Below, one piece after another: positions 16,526 to 25,162 of a stretch of DNA of 36,494 nt. The stretch spans positions 3,366,974 through 3,403,467 of the forward strand of contig NZ_LR732544.1 in NCBI RefSeq assembly GCF_902506575.1, written 5' to 3'. The stretch's first letter is position 1. Every line of letters begins with the position of its first letter. The position numbers and the translations under genes are program-made. The stretch is from Streptomyces mexicanus. GTDB taxonomy: Bacteria; Actinomycetota; Actinomycetes; Streptomycetales; Streptomycetaceae. The notes beneath the pieces were generated by a model. The model did no database searches. It was not told the origin of the DNA and saw only the letters and a program-made list of their open reading frames with translations.

Positions 16526-17602
16526 CTAGCGCGCCTCGACGGTGACCTTGCCGTCGATGATGTCCTGCCTGGCCTTCTCCACCGCGGCCACGACGTCCTT
16601 CATCGCCCGGTAGCGCGGGTTGGAGTCGGCGAAGCCGACGCCGCCCGACTTCAGGTCGCCGCGCACCTCGCCGCTCAGCGGCTTGCCCTGGACGACGGAC
16701 CGGGTCAGCTCGTAGACCGCGCCGCCGACGTTCTTCAGGGCCGAGCCGAGGATCCAGTCCTTGTAGTCGGCGAGGCTGCTCTGCTTGTACTGGTCGGAGT
16801 CGACGCCGATCGCCCACACCTTGTGCTGGGCCGCCGACTGGATCACGCCCTGCCCGGACAGGCCGGCCGCGTGGTAGATGACGTCGGCGCCCGCCTCGAT
16901 CTGGCCGCTCGCCGCGTCCTTGCCCTTGTCCGGGCTGGAGAAGCCGCCCTCCTGCGCGGTCTGCGTCAGATACTGCGACTCGATCTTGATCTTCGGGTCG
17001 ACCGACCGCGCCCCCTGGTCGAAACCGGCCTCGAAGGTGTGGATGAGCGGGACGTCCACACCGCCGATGAAGCCGATGTGGTGCTTCTTGGTGGCCTTGG
17101 CCGCCGCCACACCCGCCAGGTAGGAGGACTGCTCGGCGTCGAAGAGGAGGTCGGCGACGTTCTTCGCCTTCACCGTGTCGTCGTCGACGATGCCGAAGGT
17201 GACCTTCGGGTACTTGGCGGCGACCTCCTTGACGGCGGGGGCGTAGACGAAGCCGACGCCGATGACGGGGTTGTAGCCGGCCCTGGCGAGCTGTTCGAGT
17301 CGCTGCACCTTGTCGGCGCTGGACTCGTTGTCGCTGGGCTCGACGTCCCGGCCGCCGATCCCGAACTCCTTCTCGGCCTTCTGGAACCCGGCGAAGGCGG
17401 CGTCGTTGAAGGACTGGTCGCCCTTGCCGCCGACGTCGTACGCCAGTCCGATGCCCTTGCCGGAGTAGGTCCCCGCGGACGCGGAGGATCCGCCCCCGCC
17501 GGACTCCGTGCTGGACTTGCCGCACCCGGCGGCGGCGAGCGCGAGGACCGTGACGGCCAGCGCGGCGCGGGAGAACGTCGTCTTCCGGGACTTCGTACGC
17601 AC
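16526..17602 (-). CDS. BMP-family nucleoside-binding lipoprotein (copy 2)
   Basis: A 358-residue tandem paralogue of copy 1, with lipobox AAGC (Cys at about residue 26), a Ser/Gly-rich linker and the same ligand motifs (DVGGKGDQSFND, IGVGFVYAPAV, GFIGGVDVPLI, IGVDSDQYKQ). The GTG at 17602 is preceded by GGAAGGGG. The right end of an IS605-type element stands only about 80 bases upstream, with tnpB reading toward this gene, so the original promoter may have been displaced and tnpB or guide-RNA transcripts could read into it. A 220-bp gap separates the two copies, room for a separate promoter for copy 1. Confidence 0.93.
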   Translation of the reverse strand: MRTKSRKTTFSRAALAVTVLALAAAGCGKSSTESGGGGSSASAGTYSGKGIGLAYDVGGKGDQSFNDAAFAGFQKAEKEFGIGGRDVEPSDNESSADKVQRLEQLARAGYNPVIGVGFVYAPAVKEVAAKYPKVTFGIVDDDTVKAKNVADLLFDAEQSSYLAGVAAAKATKKHHIGFIGGVDVPLIHTFEAGFDQGARSVDPKIKIESQYLTQTAQEGGFSSPDKGKDAASGQIEAGADVIYHAAGLSGQGVIQSAAQHKVWAIGVDSDQYKQSSLADYKDWILGSALKNVGGAVYELTRSVVQGKPLSGEVRGDLKSGGVGFADSNPRYRAMKDVVAAVEKARQDIIDGKVTVEAR

Positions 17603-17682
17603 AGCAGTTCCCCTTCCGGCCCACGGCACCGTCACCGGCCCGCATCCGCCCGCCCCTGGCCGCGGGGCGATTGCGGCGCACA

Positions 17683-17760
17683 TTGAAGTGCCCCGGTCTA
17701 AAAGTACAGGGATTCCACCCTGGGTCCTCTGACCTTTCCGGGGCTTCCTGCTTCATCGCG
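17683..17760 (-). ncRNA. Putative TnpB guide RNA (reRNA/omegaRNA) scaffold, 3' part
   Basis: TnpB proteins use an RNA copied from the 3' end of their gene and the element right end. Here that segment can fold: GCCCCGG (17738-17744, read on the minus strand) pairs with CCGGGGC (17690-17696). Inside lies a hairpin CAGGG/CCCTG (17707-17711 with 17718-17722). The tnpB stop is inside the scaffold, as in known systems. The right end is placed after TTCAA (17683-17687). The next 20 bases on the minus strand, TGTGCGCCGCAATCGCCCCG (17663-17682), would be the guide. The RNA 5' end cannot be seen. Confidence 0.45.
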
Positions 17761-18942
17761 CTGTGCGGGCACGTGTGCCCGTCTTACCGGGGCTCCACAG
17801 GCGTTTAGCGTCTCCGCCCGTCCAGCGGCGACGATGCGACGCCCTTCGAAGAGGACGTTGCAGGCTGCGTTGTGGTCGCGGTCAAGCACGGTGCCACATG
17901 CGCCGCAGGTCCACTCCCGGACGTGCAGGGGCTTGGGACCGTCCCGGAATCCGCAGGCCGAGCAGACCTGAGAGGACGGGAAAACACGGTCCACCTTGGC
18001 GAAGACGCGGCCGTGCTTGACCGCCTTATACTCCAGCATGCCGACGAACGCGGACCATCCCGCGTCGTGCACGGACTTGGCGAGCCGGGTACGGCCGAGG
18101 CCGGACACCGCGAGGTCTTCCACGTACACCGCTTGGTTGTCGCGAATGATCTGCGTGGATGCCTTGTGGTGGAAGTCCCGGCGCCGGTCCGCCACCTTGG
18201 CGTGCTGGCGTGCGACCTTGATGCGGGCCTTGGCCCGGTTCTTCGATCCCTTCTGCTTGCGGGCCAGCTCCCGCTGAAGCCGCCTGAGCTTCTTCTCAGC
18301 GCGGCGCAGAAAACGCGGGCTGTCGATCTTCCGGCCGTCGGACAGGATCGCGAAGGCGGACAGGCCCAGGTCGATACCGCACTCCGCTTCCACCTCGGGG
18401 AGGGTGTCCGGCTCGGTGTCCACGACGAAGCTGAGGAAGTACCGACCACAGCTGTCCTTGATGACAGTCACAGAAGTCGGGGCGGCCGGAAGCCGCCGCG
18501 ACCACGTGACCTTGAGGTCGCCGACCTTGGCCACGTACACCGTGCCGTCGTCCTTCAGGGAGAAGGCGTTGGTGTTGAGGCGGATCGACTGCCGGGTGTC
18601 CTTCTTCGTCTTGTAACGGGGAGGGCCGACCTTGCGGCCGGGCCGCTTGCCCTTGAGGCCGTCGAAGAAGTTCTTGTAGGCGGCGTCCAGGTCTCGTAGG
18701 GACTGTTGCAGGACAACCGCCGACACCTCCGTGAGCCAAGCGCGTTCCTCGGTCCGTTTGGCCTGGGTGATGCGAAGCCGGGACAGCTCAGCCGAGGTCA
18801 CATAGGGCAGCCCCGCCGCGTGGGCTTTCTTCCGGTCGCGCAGGCAGTCGTTCCATACCACGCGGGCACACCCGAAGGCCCTGGCCAGCGCTCGCTGCTG
18901 AGAGGTATCCGGATAGGCCCGGTAGTTGTAGCGGAGCTGCAC
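17698..18942 (-). CDS. tnpB: TnpB, RNA-guided nuclease of an IS200/IS605-type element
   Basis: A 414-residue protein that looks intact. The N-terminal region LRYNYRAYPDTSQQRALARA is typical, and the RuvC-like domain retains all catalytic motifs: D191 in GIDLGLSAFA, E275 in VEDLAVSGL and D354/D356 in LDRDHNAAC. A four-Cys zinc ribbon (CSAC at 327-330, CGAC at 346-349) lies between the last two. TnpB cleaves DNA matching a guide next to a transposon-adjacent motif. GTG 18942 has AGGA eight bases upstream; TTG 18948 is an alternative. The partner tnpA is dead, so the element cannot move by itself, yet the nuclease could remain functional. Confidence 0.93.
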   Translation of the reverse strand: MQLRYNYRAYPDTSQQRALARAFGCARVVWNDCLRDRKKAHAAGLPYVTSAELSRLRITQAKRTEERAWLTEVSAVVLQQSLRDLDAAYKNFFDGLKGKRPGRKVGPPRYKTKKDTRQSIRLNTNAFSLKDDGTVYVAKVGDLKVTWSRRLPAAPTSVTVIKDSCGRYFLSFVVDTEPDTLPEVEAECGIDLGLSAFAILSDGRKIDSPRFLRRAEKKLRRLQRELARKQKGSKNRAKARIKVARQHAKVADRRRDFHHKASTQIIRDNQAVYVEDLAVSGLGRTRLAKSVHDAGWSAFVGMLEYKAVKHGRVFAKVDRVFPSSQVCSACGFRDGPKPLHVREWTCGACGTVLDRDHNAACNVLFEGRRIVAAGRAETLNACGAPVRRAHVPAQRDEAGSPGKVRGPRVESLYF

Positions 18943-18961
18943 GCTCAAGATCCTGACGCGA

Positions 18962-19285
18962 TTGGTCTACGGATGGAACGACCACAGACGCGGTGGACAA
19001 GGCGTTTCGGCGATGCATGTGCGTCGGGTCTTTGTGACGGAGTATCGACGTGAGGTCTGCAAGGACGAGATGTTGACACCTGCGAAAGACATCATGCGCA
19101 AGGTCTGCGAGCACTTTGAGGCGGAGCTGGAGGAGTTCGACGGCGGACGCGAGCGCGTCCACCCGTTGGTGCACTATCCGCCCAAGGTCCCCGTCTCCAA
19201 GCTGGTCAACAGCCTCAAGGGCGTCTCCGCCCGCCGGATGAGGCAGGGGCTCACCGGCCGGATCAATCAGGCCGTCATGCATGGA
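18962..19285 (+). pseudogene. tnpA: Truncated, inactivated tnpA (Y1/HUH transposase)
   Basis: The plus-strand reading RRVFVTEYRREVCKDEMLT, then FEAELEEFDG, VHYPPKVPVSKLVNSLKGVS and RRMRQGLTGRINQAVMHG is a clear IS200-family TnpA, divergent from tnpB as in IS605. Three defects are visible: the N-terminal segment is degraded, the metal-binding HUH motif that should read HVHLL is RVHPL (first His lost), and similarity ends at MHG, so the C-terminal helix with the nucleophilic Tyr is missing. The left end of the element beyond it is also lost, probably by deletion or later insertion of the adjacent island. Confidence 0.85.
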
Positions 19286-19383
19286 GACCGCGCCGCCGTA
19301 GCGTGGGGACAGGACAGTCCAGGCAGGCGCCTTCCAGCCGTCGTGCCCCGGCAGTCGGCGGACATCTTCCCGGATGCCGGTGG

Positions 19384-19758
19384 TCATTCATCGGCCGTCG
19401 GCACCTCATCGATCTCCTCCGCGTCGTCGCCGAGAGTCGGATCGGTGACCCCGAGACGGATGCCGCGAGACTCCGATACCCGGAGCACATCGGCCAGGCT
19501 CTCGGTCAGGCGGAGCGCGATGAGCTTCCATTCATGGACGCCGAGCCGCTCGGATTGCTCCAGCAGGCCACGAGACTGGAAGAGCACTTCGTGGCCGTCC
19601 CGCATCTGTTCGGCTTCTATCGCGTCCGCGAGCCCGGACAGCACGCCGCCCTCGCTTCCGGCCGACAGCCAGCACGGCTCTCCCTCGTGCGTCCAAGGCA
19701 GCAGTCGCGGCGACTTCACGCTGCCGCTCGCGTCTTCACGCATCGTTCCGTTGCCCAT
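19384..19758 (-). CDS. Small protein of unknown function beside the XRE regulator
   Basis: A 124-residue acidic protein that I cannot assign. It begins MGNGTMREDASG, contains a short motif PWTHEGEPCWLS (about residues 22-33), then two long predicted helices (about 43-73 and 75-101; EAEQMRDGHEVLFQSRGLLE and WKLIALRLTESLADVLRVSE) and an acidic tail ending DEVPTADE. Similar short proteins are found, from memory, next to helix-turn-helix regulators in Streptomyces. It lies 77 bases downstream of the XRE gene on the same strand, so the two may form a regulator/partner pair. The start at ATG 19758 is chosen from the helix content; a longer frame upstream runs into the XRE gene and is unlikely. Confidence 0.65.
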   Translation of the reverse strand: MGNGTMREDASGSVKSPRLLPWTHEGEPCWLSAGSEGGVLSGLADAIEAEQMRDGHEVLFQSRGLLEQSERLGVHEWKLIALRLTESLADVLRVSESRGIRLGVTDPTLGDDAEEIDEVPTADE

Positions 19759-19835
19759 GCCACCAACGTACGGAGGCCGACTGAGCCGCGTCGATGGCAC
19801 TTTGCTCCGGGGCCGACCGGGAATGCCACAGGGCG

Positions 19836-21014
19836 TCACACGGGCAGTGAGACCAGGTCGGCCAACTCCCGCATCTCGGGGGTCAGCGTCCGACGTTTGC
19901 TCACGATGCGCTTGAGGACGTCTGTGGCCAGACGCTGATGCGACAGCCACTGCGGGGAGCCGGCGCGGATCTTCTGAAAAGTGTCCACTGCCTCCGCGTA
20001 CTGGCGCAGGTGCGTCTGGGCTCCGGCGACGTCCAGGAGGTGCCGGTTCCGGTTGTTCGAGGTCGGTTCCAGGGTGTCCACGGGAATCCTGGCGGCCAGG
20101 GACAGCACGTCGTCGGGCCGCCCGGCCACCATCGCGTTCTCCGCTCGCTTCAGGGCCACCGTGACAGGCCCGAAGGCGCGGAGGAAGTCACCGTCCGGTG
20201 TGCACTCCTCTCCCAGTGCCACGGCAGCCGAGCGAGCCAGTCGTAGGGCGTCCTTGGCCTCTCCAGGGCGGTTGTCCCGGATCGCCGCAGCCGACAGGCG
20301 AAGCAGGAGCCAGCCCCAAGTGCTCAGCTCTGCCGAGGTGGCACGGGACATGCGCGGCTCGACCTCGTCAGCCCAGTGAGCGGCCAGCTCCCGGGCCTCC
20401 GCGAGTTGCCCTCGACGAAGCAGGAGCCAACACCGGACGTTGGCGGAAGCGGCGGCCTGTATGCGGTCAGTGGCGTCGTCCATGGCCCGTTCCAAGGCCA
20501 TGTCGGCGGCATCGAACTGCCGCGTCTGGGTCATCAGCCAGCCGGTGAGCTCCAGCAAACGTGCGCGGAGCGGCCGGCCACGGGGGTCCGTTTCGGTGAA
20601 AACTTCGATATCGCGCAGGAGGGGCGGCAGGGCCGTCACGAGGTCGGCGAAGCGGTCGCCGGCGAACAGGGGCACGACCGCCCGAAGGGCGTCCCTCACA
20701 CCGTCGTAGGTAGGTTCTTCCGAAAGCCGGTCGGTCGCGGGAGGCGCCGCCAGAGCGGTGTGCACGGGCGCCCAGTGCTCTTCTGTTTCCTCGTCCGCTG
20801 CGACATTCGCATGCTCGGCGATGAGTCGGGTCGTGGGCACCTTGAGGGCGTTGGCGAGCCGACGTGCGGTCTCCAGGCGTGTGTCATCGCGCTCGCCCTG
20901 CTCCAGCTTGCGGATGAGGGAGACGGACACGCCGGAGAGTTCGGACAGCTCGCGCTGGCTCAGGCCACGACGCTTACGGATGCCCTGAAGCCGTACACCG
21001 AGGTTGGCGCTCAT
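19836..21014 (-). CDS. XRE-family regulator with helical TPR-like C-terminal domain
   Basis: A 392-residue protein. The N-terminal helix-turn-helix covers about residues 7-62 (LQGIRKRRGLSQRELSELSG, SLIRKLEQGERDDTRLETAR). The remaining 300 residues are Ala/Leu/Arg-rich helical repeats resembling tetratricopeptide arrays (e.g. LTGWLMTQTRQFDAADMALE and DVAGAQTHLRQYAEAVDTFQ), as in Streptomyces regulators that sense peptides or protein partners. The ATG at 21014 lies inside the palindrome TACTC-CGA-GAGTA, and a TACTCT hexamer ends about seven bases ahead of it, suggesting a short or leaderless mRNA and autoregulation. It lies 67 bases downstream of the metallopeptidase gene, possibly controlling this defence cluster. 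Confidence 0.85.
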   Translation of the reverse strand: MSANLGVRLQGIRKRRGLSQRELSELSGVSVSLIRKLEQGERDDTRLETARRLANALKVPTTRLIAEHANVAADEETEEHWAPVHTALAAPPATDRLSEEPTYDGVRDALRAVVPLFAGDRFADLVTALPPLLRDIEVFTETDPRGRPLRARLLELTGWLMTQTRQFDAADMALERAMDDATDRIQAAASANVRCWLLLRRGQLAEARELAAHWADEVEPRMSRATSAELSTWGWLLLRLSAAAIRDNRPGEAKDALRLARSAAVALGEECTPDGDFLRAFGPVTVALKRAENAMVAGRPDDVLSLAARIPVDTLEPTSNNRNRHLLDVAGAQTHLRQYAEAVDTFQKIRAGSPQWLSHQRLATDVLKRIVSKRRTLTPEMRELADLVSLPV

Positions 21015-21026
21015 ACTCCGAGAGTA
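21014..21026. promoter_or_regulatory. Palindrome at the XRE gene start, possible operator
   Basis: TACTC-CGA-GAGTA is a perfect interrupted palindrome overlapping the start codon of the XRE gene. A helix-turn-helix dimer binding here would block its own transcription or translation. Confidence 0.4.
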
Positions 21027-21081
21027 CGGCGTCGGACACCCCGCGAAGCCGGATCCGCGGGGCACCTGGGGGTGACCACCA

Positions 21082-21801
21082 TCAGGAGGCGGAAGGCAGC
21101 CAGATCATTGCGCCCCACTCCTCCAGTCTCTGCCGTCGGGCCTCGTAGTCCGGAAGGGCACGGCACACGGTGCGCCAGAACTCCGGGGAGTGGTTGGGCA
21201 CGTGCATGTGGGCCAGTTCATGGACGAGTACGTAGTCTACGAGGGCGGGAGGCAACTGCATGACCGCCCAGTGGATGTTGAGTGCGCCCCGGGCCGAACA
21301 CGAACCCCACCGGTAGCCCAGCGGCCGGACGATCAAGTCGGCGGGGGGAGCATCCAGGGCCTTCGCCCAAGGGCCGACCCGCCGGGGAAGCCAGTGTCTC
21401 CCTCGCTCCACGTACCAGGCCACCAACACGTCACTGGCGATGTCCGCGCAGTCCCGCCGCAGCTGGAGCCTTCCCTGTGCCAGCGCCACCGGGTGGGGCG
21501 CCGCGCCCACGATTCTCAGCCGGTGGCTGCGCCCGAGATAGAAAAATCCCTCTCCGTCCACGAAGCGGCGAACCGGTCGGTGTTCCACTTCCGCCTCACG
21601 GCTGCGGACCTTGGAGTAGAGCCAGGGCAACCGACTGCGGACGAGTTTTTCCAGAGTCATGTGATCGGTGCCGGCGGGAACGGCCGCGACAATCCGCGCG
21701 TCGCGCTCCACCGTGACCCGGACGCTCTTACGTCCGGGCACGGGGCGGACCTCGATGACCAGACCGCCGATGTGCAGCGGTTCGGCCGGGGGGTCGTGCA
21801 T
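21082..21801 (-). CDS. YgjP-like (DUF45) zinc metallopeptidase
   Basis: A 239-residue protein with the motif VLVHELAHMHVPNHSPEFW (about residues 189-207): HExxH plus the conserved HSPEFW typical of the YgjP/DUF45 metallopeptidase family. Upstream are the family strands GLVIEVRPVPGRKSVRVTV and YRWGSCSARGALNIHWAVMQ. YgjP-type genes are often found directly downstream of type I hsdR, and here its ATG is only seven bases past the hsdR stop, so it belongs to the R-M operon. Its role there is not established; proteolytic control or regulation of the nuclease is a guess. AAGGA stands 13 bases before the ATG, inside the end of hsdR. Confidence 0.88.
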   Translation of the reverse strand: MHDPPAEPLHIGGLVIEVRPVPGRKSVRVTVERDARIVAAVPAGTDHMTLEKLVRSRLPWLYSKVRSREAEVEHRPVRRFVDGEGFFYLGRSHRLRIVGAAPHPVALAQGRLQLRRDCADIASDVLVAWYVERGRHWLPRRVGPWAKALDAPPADLIVRPLGYRWGSCSARGALNIHWAVMQLPPALVDYVLVHELAHMHVPNHSPEFWRTVCRALPDYEARRQRLEEWGAMIWLPSAS

Positions 21802-21808
21802 GAACGGA

Positions 21809-24800
21809 TTACAGATCCTTCTTGTTGTGCTGGACGATCTCCCGCAGTGCCGGAGCAAGACTGTCGACCATGGGATCCGTCCTTTCGTTGAGGGCAAGCA
21901 GCATCCAGATATCGGTCTGCAGATCGTGCAATGCGGCCGTATTGAAGAACAGATCCTTCCGCGCACTGTGCCGCACGGCGATGGAGCGCACTTCACGTGC
22001 CAGTCCGATCAGGTCCCGACGCACCTCGTCGGTGATGACACCGTCCGTGATGACAGTCGTCAGCTGCTGGTAGACGGCCTGCTCCAGCTTGCTCAGGGCA
22101 CGCACGTCCTCCGGCAGGCCGGAGTCCCGCCCTTGCATCACGTCCTGGGCGCGTTGAGAGAGGTCTTTGAAAGCCTCCACCTGTCCGGTCCAGTTCTCCG
22201 CGTACTTCTTGAGGATCTCCTCCAGGCGCTGGCGGAGCTTGTCGTACGCGACCGGGTTCTCTTGGAAGTGGATTTCGATGTGGCTGCGCAGGGCGTGCGC
22301 CATCATCGAAGCCTTGGCGCGTGCACTCGGCAGCTGCTCGACCTTTGTGTGGAAGTCGTCGGAAGTGAGGCGGGTGGGCTCTATCGCGCGTTCGACACCG
22401 AGGGCCTTGACGTGTTCGTCGATCAGTTCCGCGACGCGAGCGCCGTAGGCGGCGGGGTTGAAGCCGTCGTCCTCCTCGCTGAACCGCTGCCTCGCCACCT
22501 GGGCGATGAACGCGAAGAGCTTGGCGGGCTTCTGGTAAGGCCGGGTGACCTCGCGGGGCATCAGAAGGGCGAGTGTGCCCAGGAACGCCCGGAGCAGCTT
22601 GCGATAGGTGATGCGTCGTTCCTCGTCCTCCAGTGTGTCGATGACTCGATGGACAGCGGCGGTGTCACTGGGGTCGATGAGCTCCTGGGACAGGCCGAGA
22701 TGATGCCGAAGCGCCTGGTACTGGTTCTCCAGGTTGTCCTCCTCCGTCTCGAAGTCGACGGGTTTCCCCTCGGCTTCGTCGGAGGCGTAGGCGTCCATGG
22801 CCTCCCGGAGTGCCGTGGCCACCCCGGCGTAGTCGACGACGTATCCGGCCTTCTTCGTCTCTCCGTAGGTACGGTTCACGCGCGCGACGGCTTGCAGAAG
22901 CTCGGCCTCGCGCATCCGGCGGTCCAGGTACATCACCTGCTCGATGGGCGCGTCGAAGCCGGTGAGCAGCATGGTGCGCACGATGAGCATGGCCACTGGC
23001 CTGGCGTCCGGGGTGAGGTCGGCGGGATCCGGGAACGGCGCACGGAACGCTGCGATCGCGTTCTTGTGTGCGGTTGCGTCGGTCCAGGACGCCCACTCCT
23101 TGGCATCGTCCGCGTCCGGGGAGATCACCGGAACGAAGTCCATGACTTTGAGGAGCGCGAGCTGTTTGTGGGCAGCAACGAGCAGCCGCTGCCTGGGCGT
23201 GCGCTCTTCCGCAGGGGTCTCCTGCGCCTTGAGAAGCGTGCGGGCAGGTGACGCCGCCGCCTTCTCCACCTCGGTGACCAGGTCGTCCCGCGCATCGCGC
23301 AAGGCTTCCCGATAGCGGACGGCGATGCCTCGGGAGTGGGCGACGACCTGAGCTTTGAAGCCGTCCTTCATGGCTCCTTCCACATAGTGGCGGAGCATGT
23401 GCCGGGCTTTGCGCCGGATCATGTCGTCGGCTGCGAGGACCGCCGAGGAGTTGGCGTAGCGCTTCTGGAGCTCGTCGTACTGCTCGTCGGTGAGTTCCTC
23501 GAACTCCTCCTGGATCGTTTCGTCCAGTGCCTCACCGTCGACGACCGCGCCCTTGGCGACGTGCCCTTCGTAGTAGATGGGCACGATCGCCCCGTCGTCC
23601 TCGGCGTCCTTGATCCGGTAGGTGTCGATGAACTCGCCGAAGGTCGTGGTGGTGAGCTTGCGGCGGTTCATGATGATCGGGGTGCCGGTGAAGCCGATAC
23701 GAGCCGCGTTGGGCAGAGACTCCATCAGGTTCTGGTGGAGTGTGGAGCTGTGCGAGCGGTGTGCCTCGTCCACGAGAATGAGGATTCCGTCGCGGTCGTT
23801 GACGAGTCCCCAGCCTGGTGTGCCCTCGTGAGCAAGGGAGTCGGCGGCGTTCTGCCGGGCTTTCTCCACATCCTGCTGCTTCTGGATCATCACGAAGACG
23901 AGGCCGGCGTTCTCCAGTCCCAGGACCTTCGGTACCTGGGAGGCACGCGTGATGATGTCAGGCTTCTCACCGGCGAGGGTGGCCGTCTCGGAGAGCTGGT
24001 CCTGGAGCTGCTTGCGATCGGTGACCACGACGACCTTGAAGTGGCCCAGACCCGGGGTGGAGCGCAACTTACGCACCAGGAACACCATGGTCAGGGACTT
24101 ACCCGAGCCCTGGGTGTGCCAGACGATCCCGCCGCGCTTGTCCTCCTTGCCATGGACCTTCTTCGTCTCACCGGTCCGGAGCCGCTCTATCGCCTTGTGC
24201 ACGGCCCGGTACTGCTGATAACGGGGACCGATCTTCACCCGGGCCGTGCGCCCGCCGGCCGTCTCCACGTCCTTGAAGACGACGAAATTGCGCACGATGT
24301 CGAGCAGGCGGTGCGGGTGAAGCACCCCTGCGGCCAGCACCTTCTGAGCTGCCGCAAAGGCGTCGTCGGGGTGGTAGGTGGTGGCGATCACCTGCTTGGT
24401 GTCGAGCGGATACGCGTCCCGCCAGACCACGTAGTCCTGGGGACGCGAGGTGAACGTGCCCAGGAGCGCGGTGTCACCCGTGGTGGCGACCGTCAACTGA
24501 ACCGTACGGAAGAGCTGTTCGCTGCCCTCAGGTGTGGTCGAGTCCCGTCGCTGGTTGGCGTACCGCCGGAGTTGCTGGATGGCCTTGTGCGCATCTCCCT
24601 GACCGGCCTTGAGTTTCTTGCACTCGATGACGACCAGAGGGATGCCGTTCACGAAGAGGACGAGGTCGGCGATCAGCTTCTTGGGCTTGCCCGCGTCATC
24701 CCGCGCCCCCGGGATCGTCATCGGGAACTGGGAAACAACAAGGAAGTCGTTGTTCTGCGGGGTTTCCCAGTCGATGAACCGCACCTTCTGCGCCCGCCCG

Positions 24801-25162
24801 CCGCTCCAGCCTTGGACACCGGGTACGTCAACGCCCTCGATCAACGCCTCCGTCGCCGCCTCGTTGGCTGCGACGAGGCCCCCGCCGGGTGAGCCGCCCT
24901 TGCTGAGGGCGGCGATCGCGGTGGCCATGCGCGCATCATCCAGCCATGCCGCTCCGCTCGGTGTCCGGTTGAGCCGGTCCAGCCGCCGCCGCAGGATCCC
25001 GGTGAGCAGAGCACCGTCCGTCCCCTGCCGGACGTACGGTTCCTCACCGGGCTCCTGCAGCTCCGCGCCCTGAAGACCTACGACATGGCGCCAGCCCATG
25101 GTGGGGTGGGTGAGCTGAGCGATCAGCGGCGCCTCTACGTACTTGTACTCGGGGCCGGACAT
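21809..25162 (-). CDS. hsdR: Type I restriction endonuclease subunit R
   Basis: A 1117-residue motor and nuclease subunit. The N-terminal PD-(D/E)xK nuclease is visible as D166 in LIADLVLF and E180-C-K182 in VVIECKK. The SF2 translocase has Walker A TQGSGKS (about 350-356), DEAH box LVDEAHRSHS (about 463-472), motif III GFTGTP (about 490-495) and the late RTMLLTGFDAP segment, followed by a helical C-terminal region that docks to the methylase core. All motifs appear intact. ATG 25162 is preceded by TAGGAG at 11 bases; an upstream ATG at 25225 would add an implausible tail. It follows hsdS by 68 bases, and with HsdM and HsdS should form an ATP-dependent restriction complex. Confidence 0.96.
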   Translation of the reverse strand: MSGPEYKYVEAPLIAQLTHPTMGWRHVVGLQGAELQEPGEEPYVRQGTDGALLTGILRRRLDRLNRTPSGAAWLDDARMATAIAALSKGGSPGGGLVAANEAATEALIEGVDVPGVQGWSGGRAQKVRFIDWETPQNNDFLVVSQFPMTIPGARDDAGKPKKLIADLVLFVNGIPLVVIECKKLKAGQGDAHKAIQQLRRYANQRRDSTTPEGSEQLFRTVQLTVATTGDTALLGTFTSRPQDYVVWRDAYPLDTKQVIATTYHPDDAFAAAQKVLAAGVLHPHRLLDIVRNFVVFKDVETAGGRTARVKIGPRYQQYRAVHKAIERLRTGETKKVHGKEDKRGGIVWHTQGSGKSLTMVFLVRKLRSTPGLGHFKVVVVTDRKQLQDQLSETATLAGEKPDIITRASQVPKVLGLENAGLVFVMIQKQQDVEKARQNAADSLAHEGTPGWGLVNDRDGILILVDEAHRSHSSTLHQNLMESLPNAARIGFTGTPIIMNRRKLTTTTFGEFIDTYRIKDAEDDGAIVPIYYEGHVAKGAVVDGEALDETIQEEFEELTDEQYDELQKRYANSSAVLAADDMIRRKARHMLRHYVEGAMKDGFKAQVVAHSRGIAVRYREALRDARDDLVTEVEKAAASPARTLLKAQETPAEERTPRQRLLVAAHKQLALLKVMDFVPVISPDADDAKEWASWTDATAHKNAIAAFRAPFPDPADLTPDARPVAMLIVRTMLLTGFDAPIEQVMYLDRRMREAELLQAVARVNRTYGETKKAGYVVDYAGVATALREAMDAYASDEAEGKPVDFETEEDNLENQYQALRHHLGLSQELIDPSDTAAVHRVIDTLEDEERRITYRKLLRAFLGTLALLMPREVTRPYQKPAKLFAFIAQVARQRFSEEDDGFNPAAYGARVAELIDEHVKALGVERAIEPTRLTSDDFHTKVEQLPSARAKASMMAHALRSHIEIHFQENPVAYDKLRQRLEEILKKYAENWTGQVEAFKDLSQRAQDVMQGRDSGLPEDVRALSKLEQAVYQQLTTVITDGVITDEVRRDLIGLAREVRSIAVRHSARKDLFFNTAALHDLQTDIWMLLALNERTDPMVDSLAPALREIVQHNKKDL

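Larger units (their letters stand above)
17683..19285. mobile_element. IS605-type element remnant, left end missing
   Basis: Divergent tnpA (dead, truncated) and tnpB (intact) with a recognisable right end next to the bmp gene. The right boundary is inferred from the TTCAA after TAGACCGGGG. No left end can be found past 19285, where unrelated sequence begins. It forms the bmp-side edge of the accessory region. Confidence 0.75.

Noticed and set aside
18962..19915. A full-length 317-residue protein from the tnpA frame
   Set aside because: Only the first roughly 108 codons match TnpA; beyond 19,285 the frame is antisense to the small unknown gene and the XRE gene.
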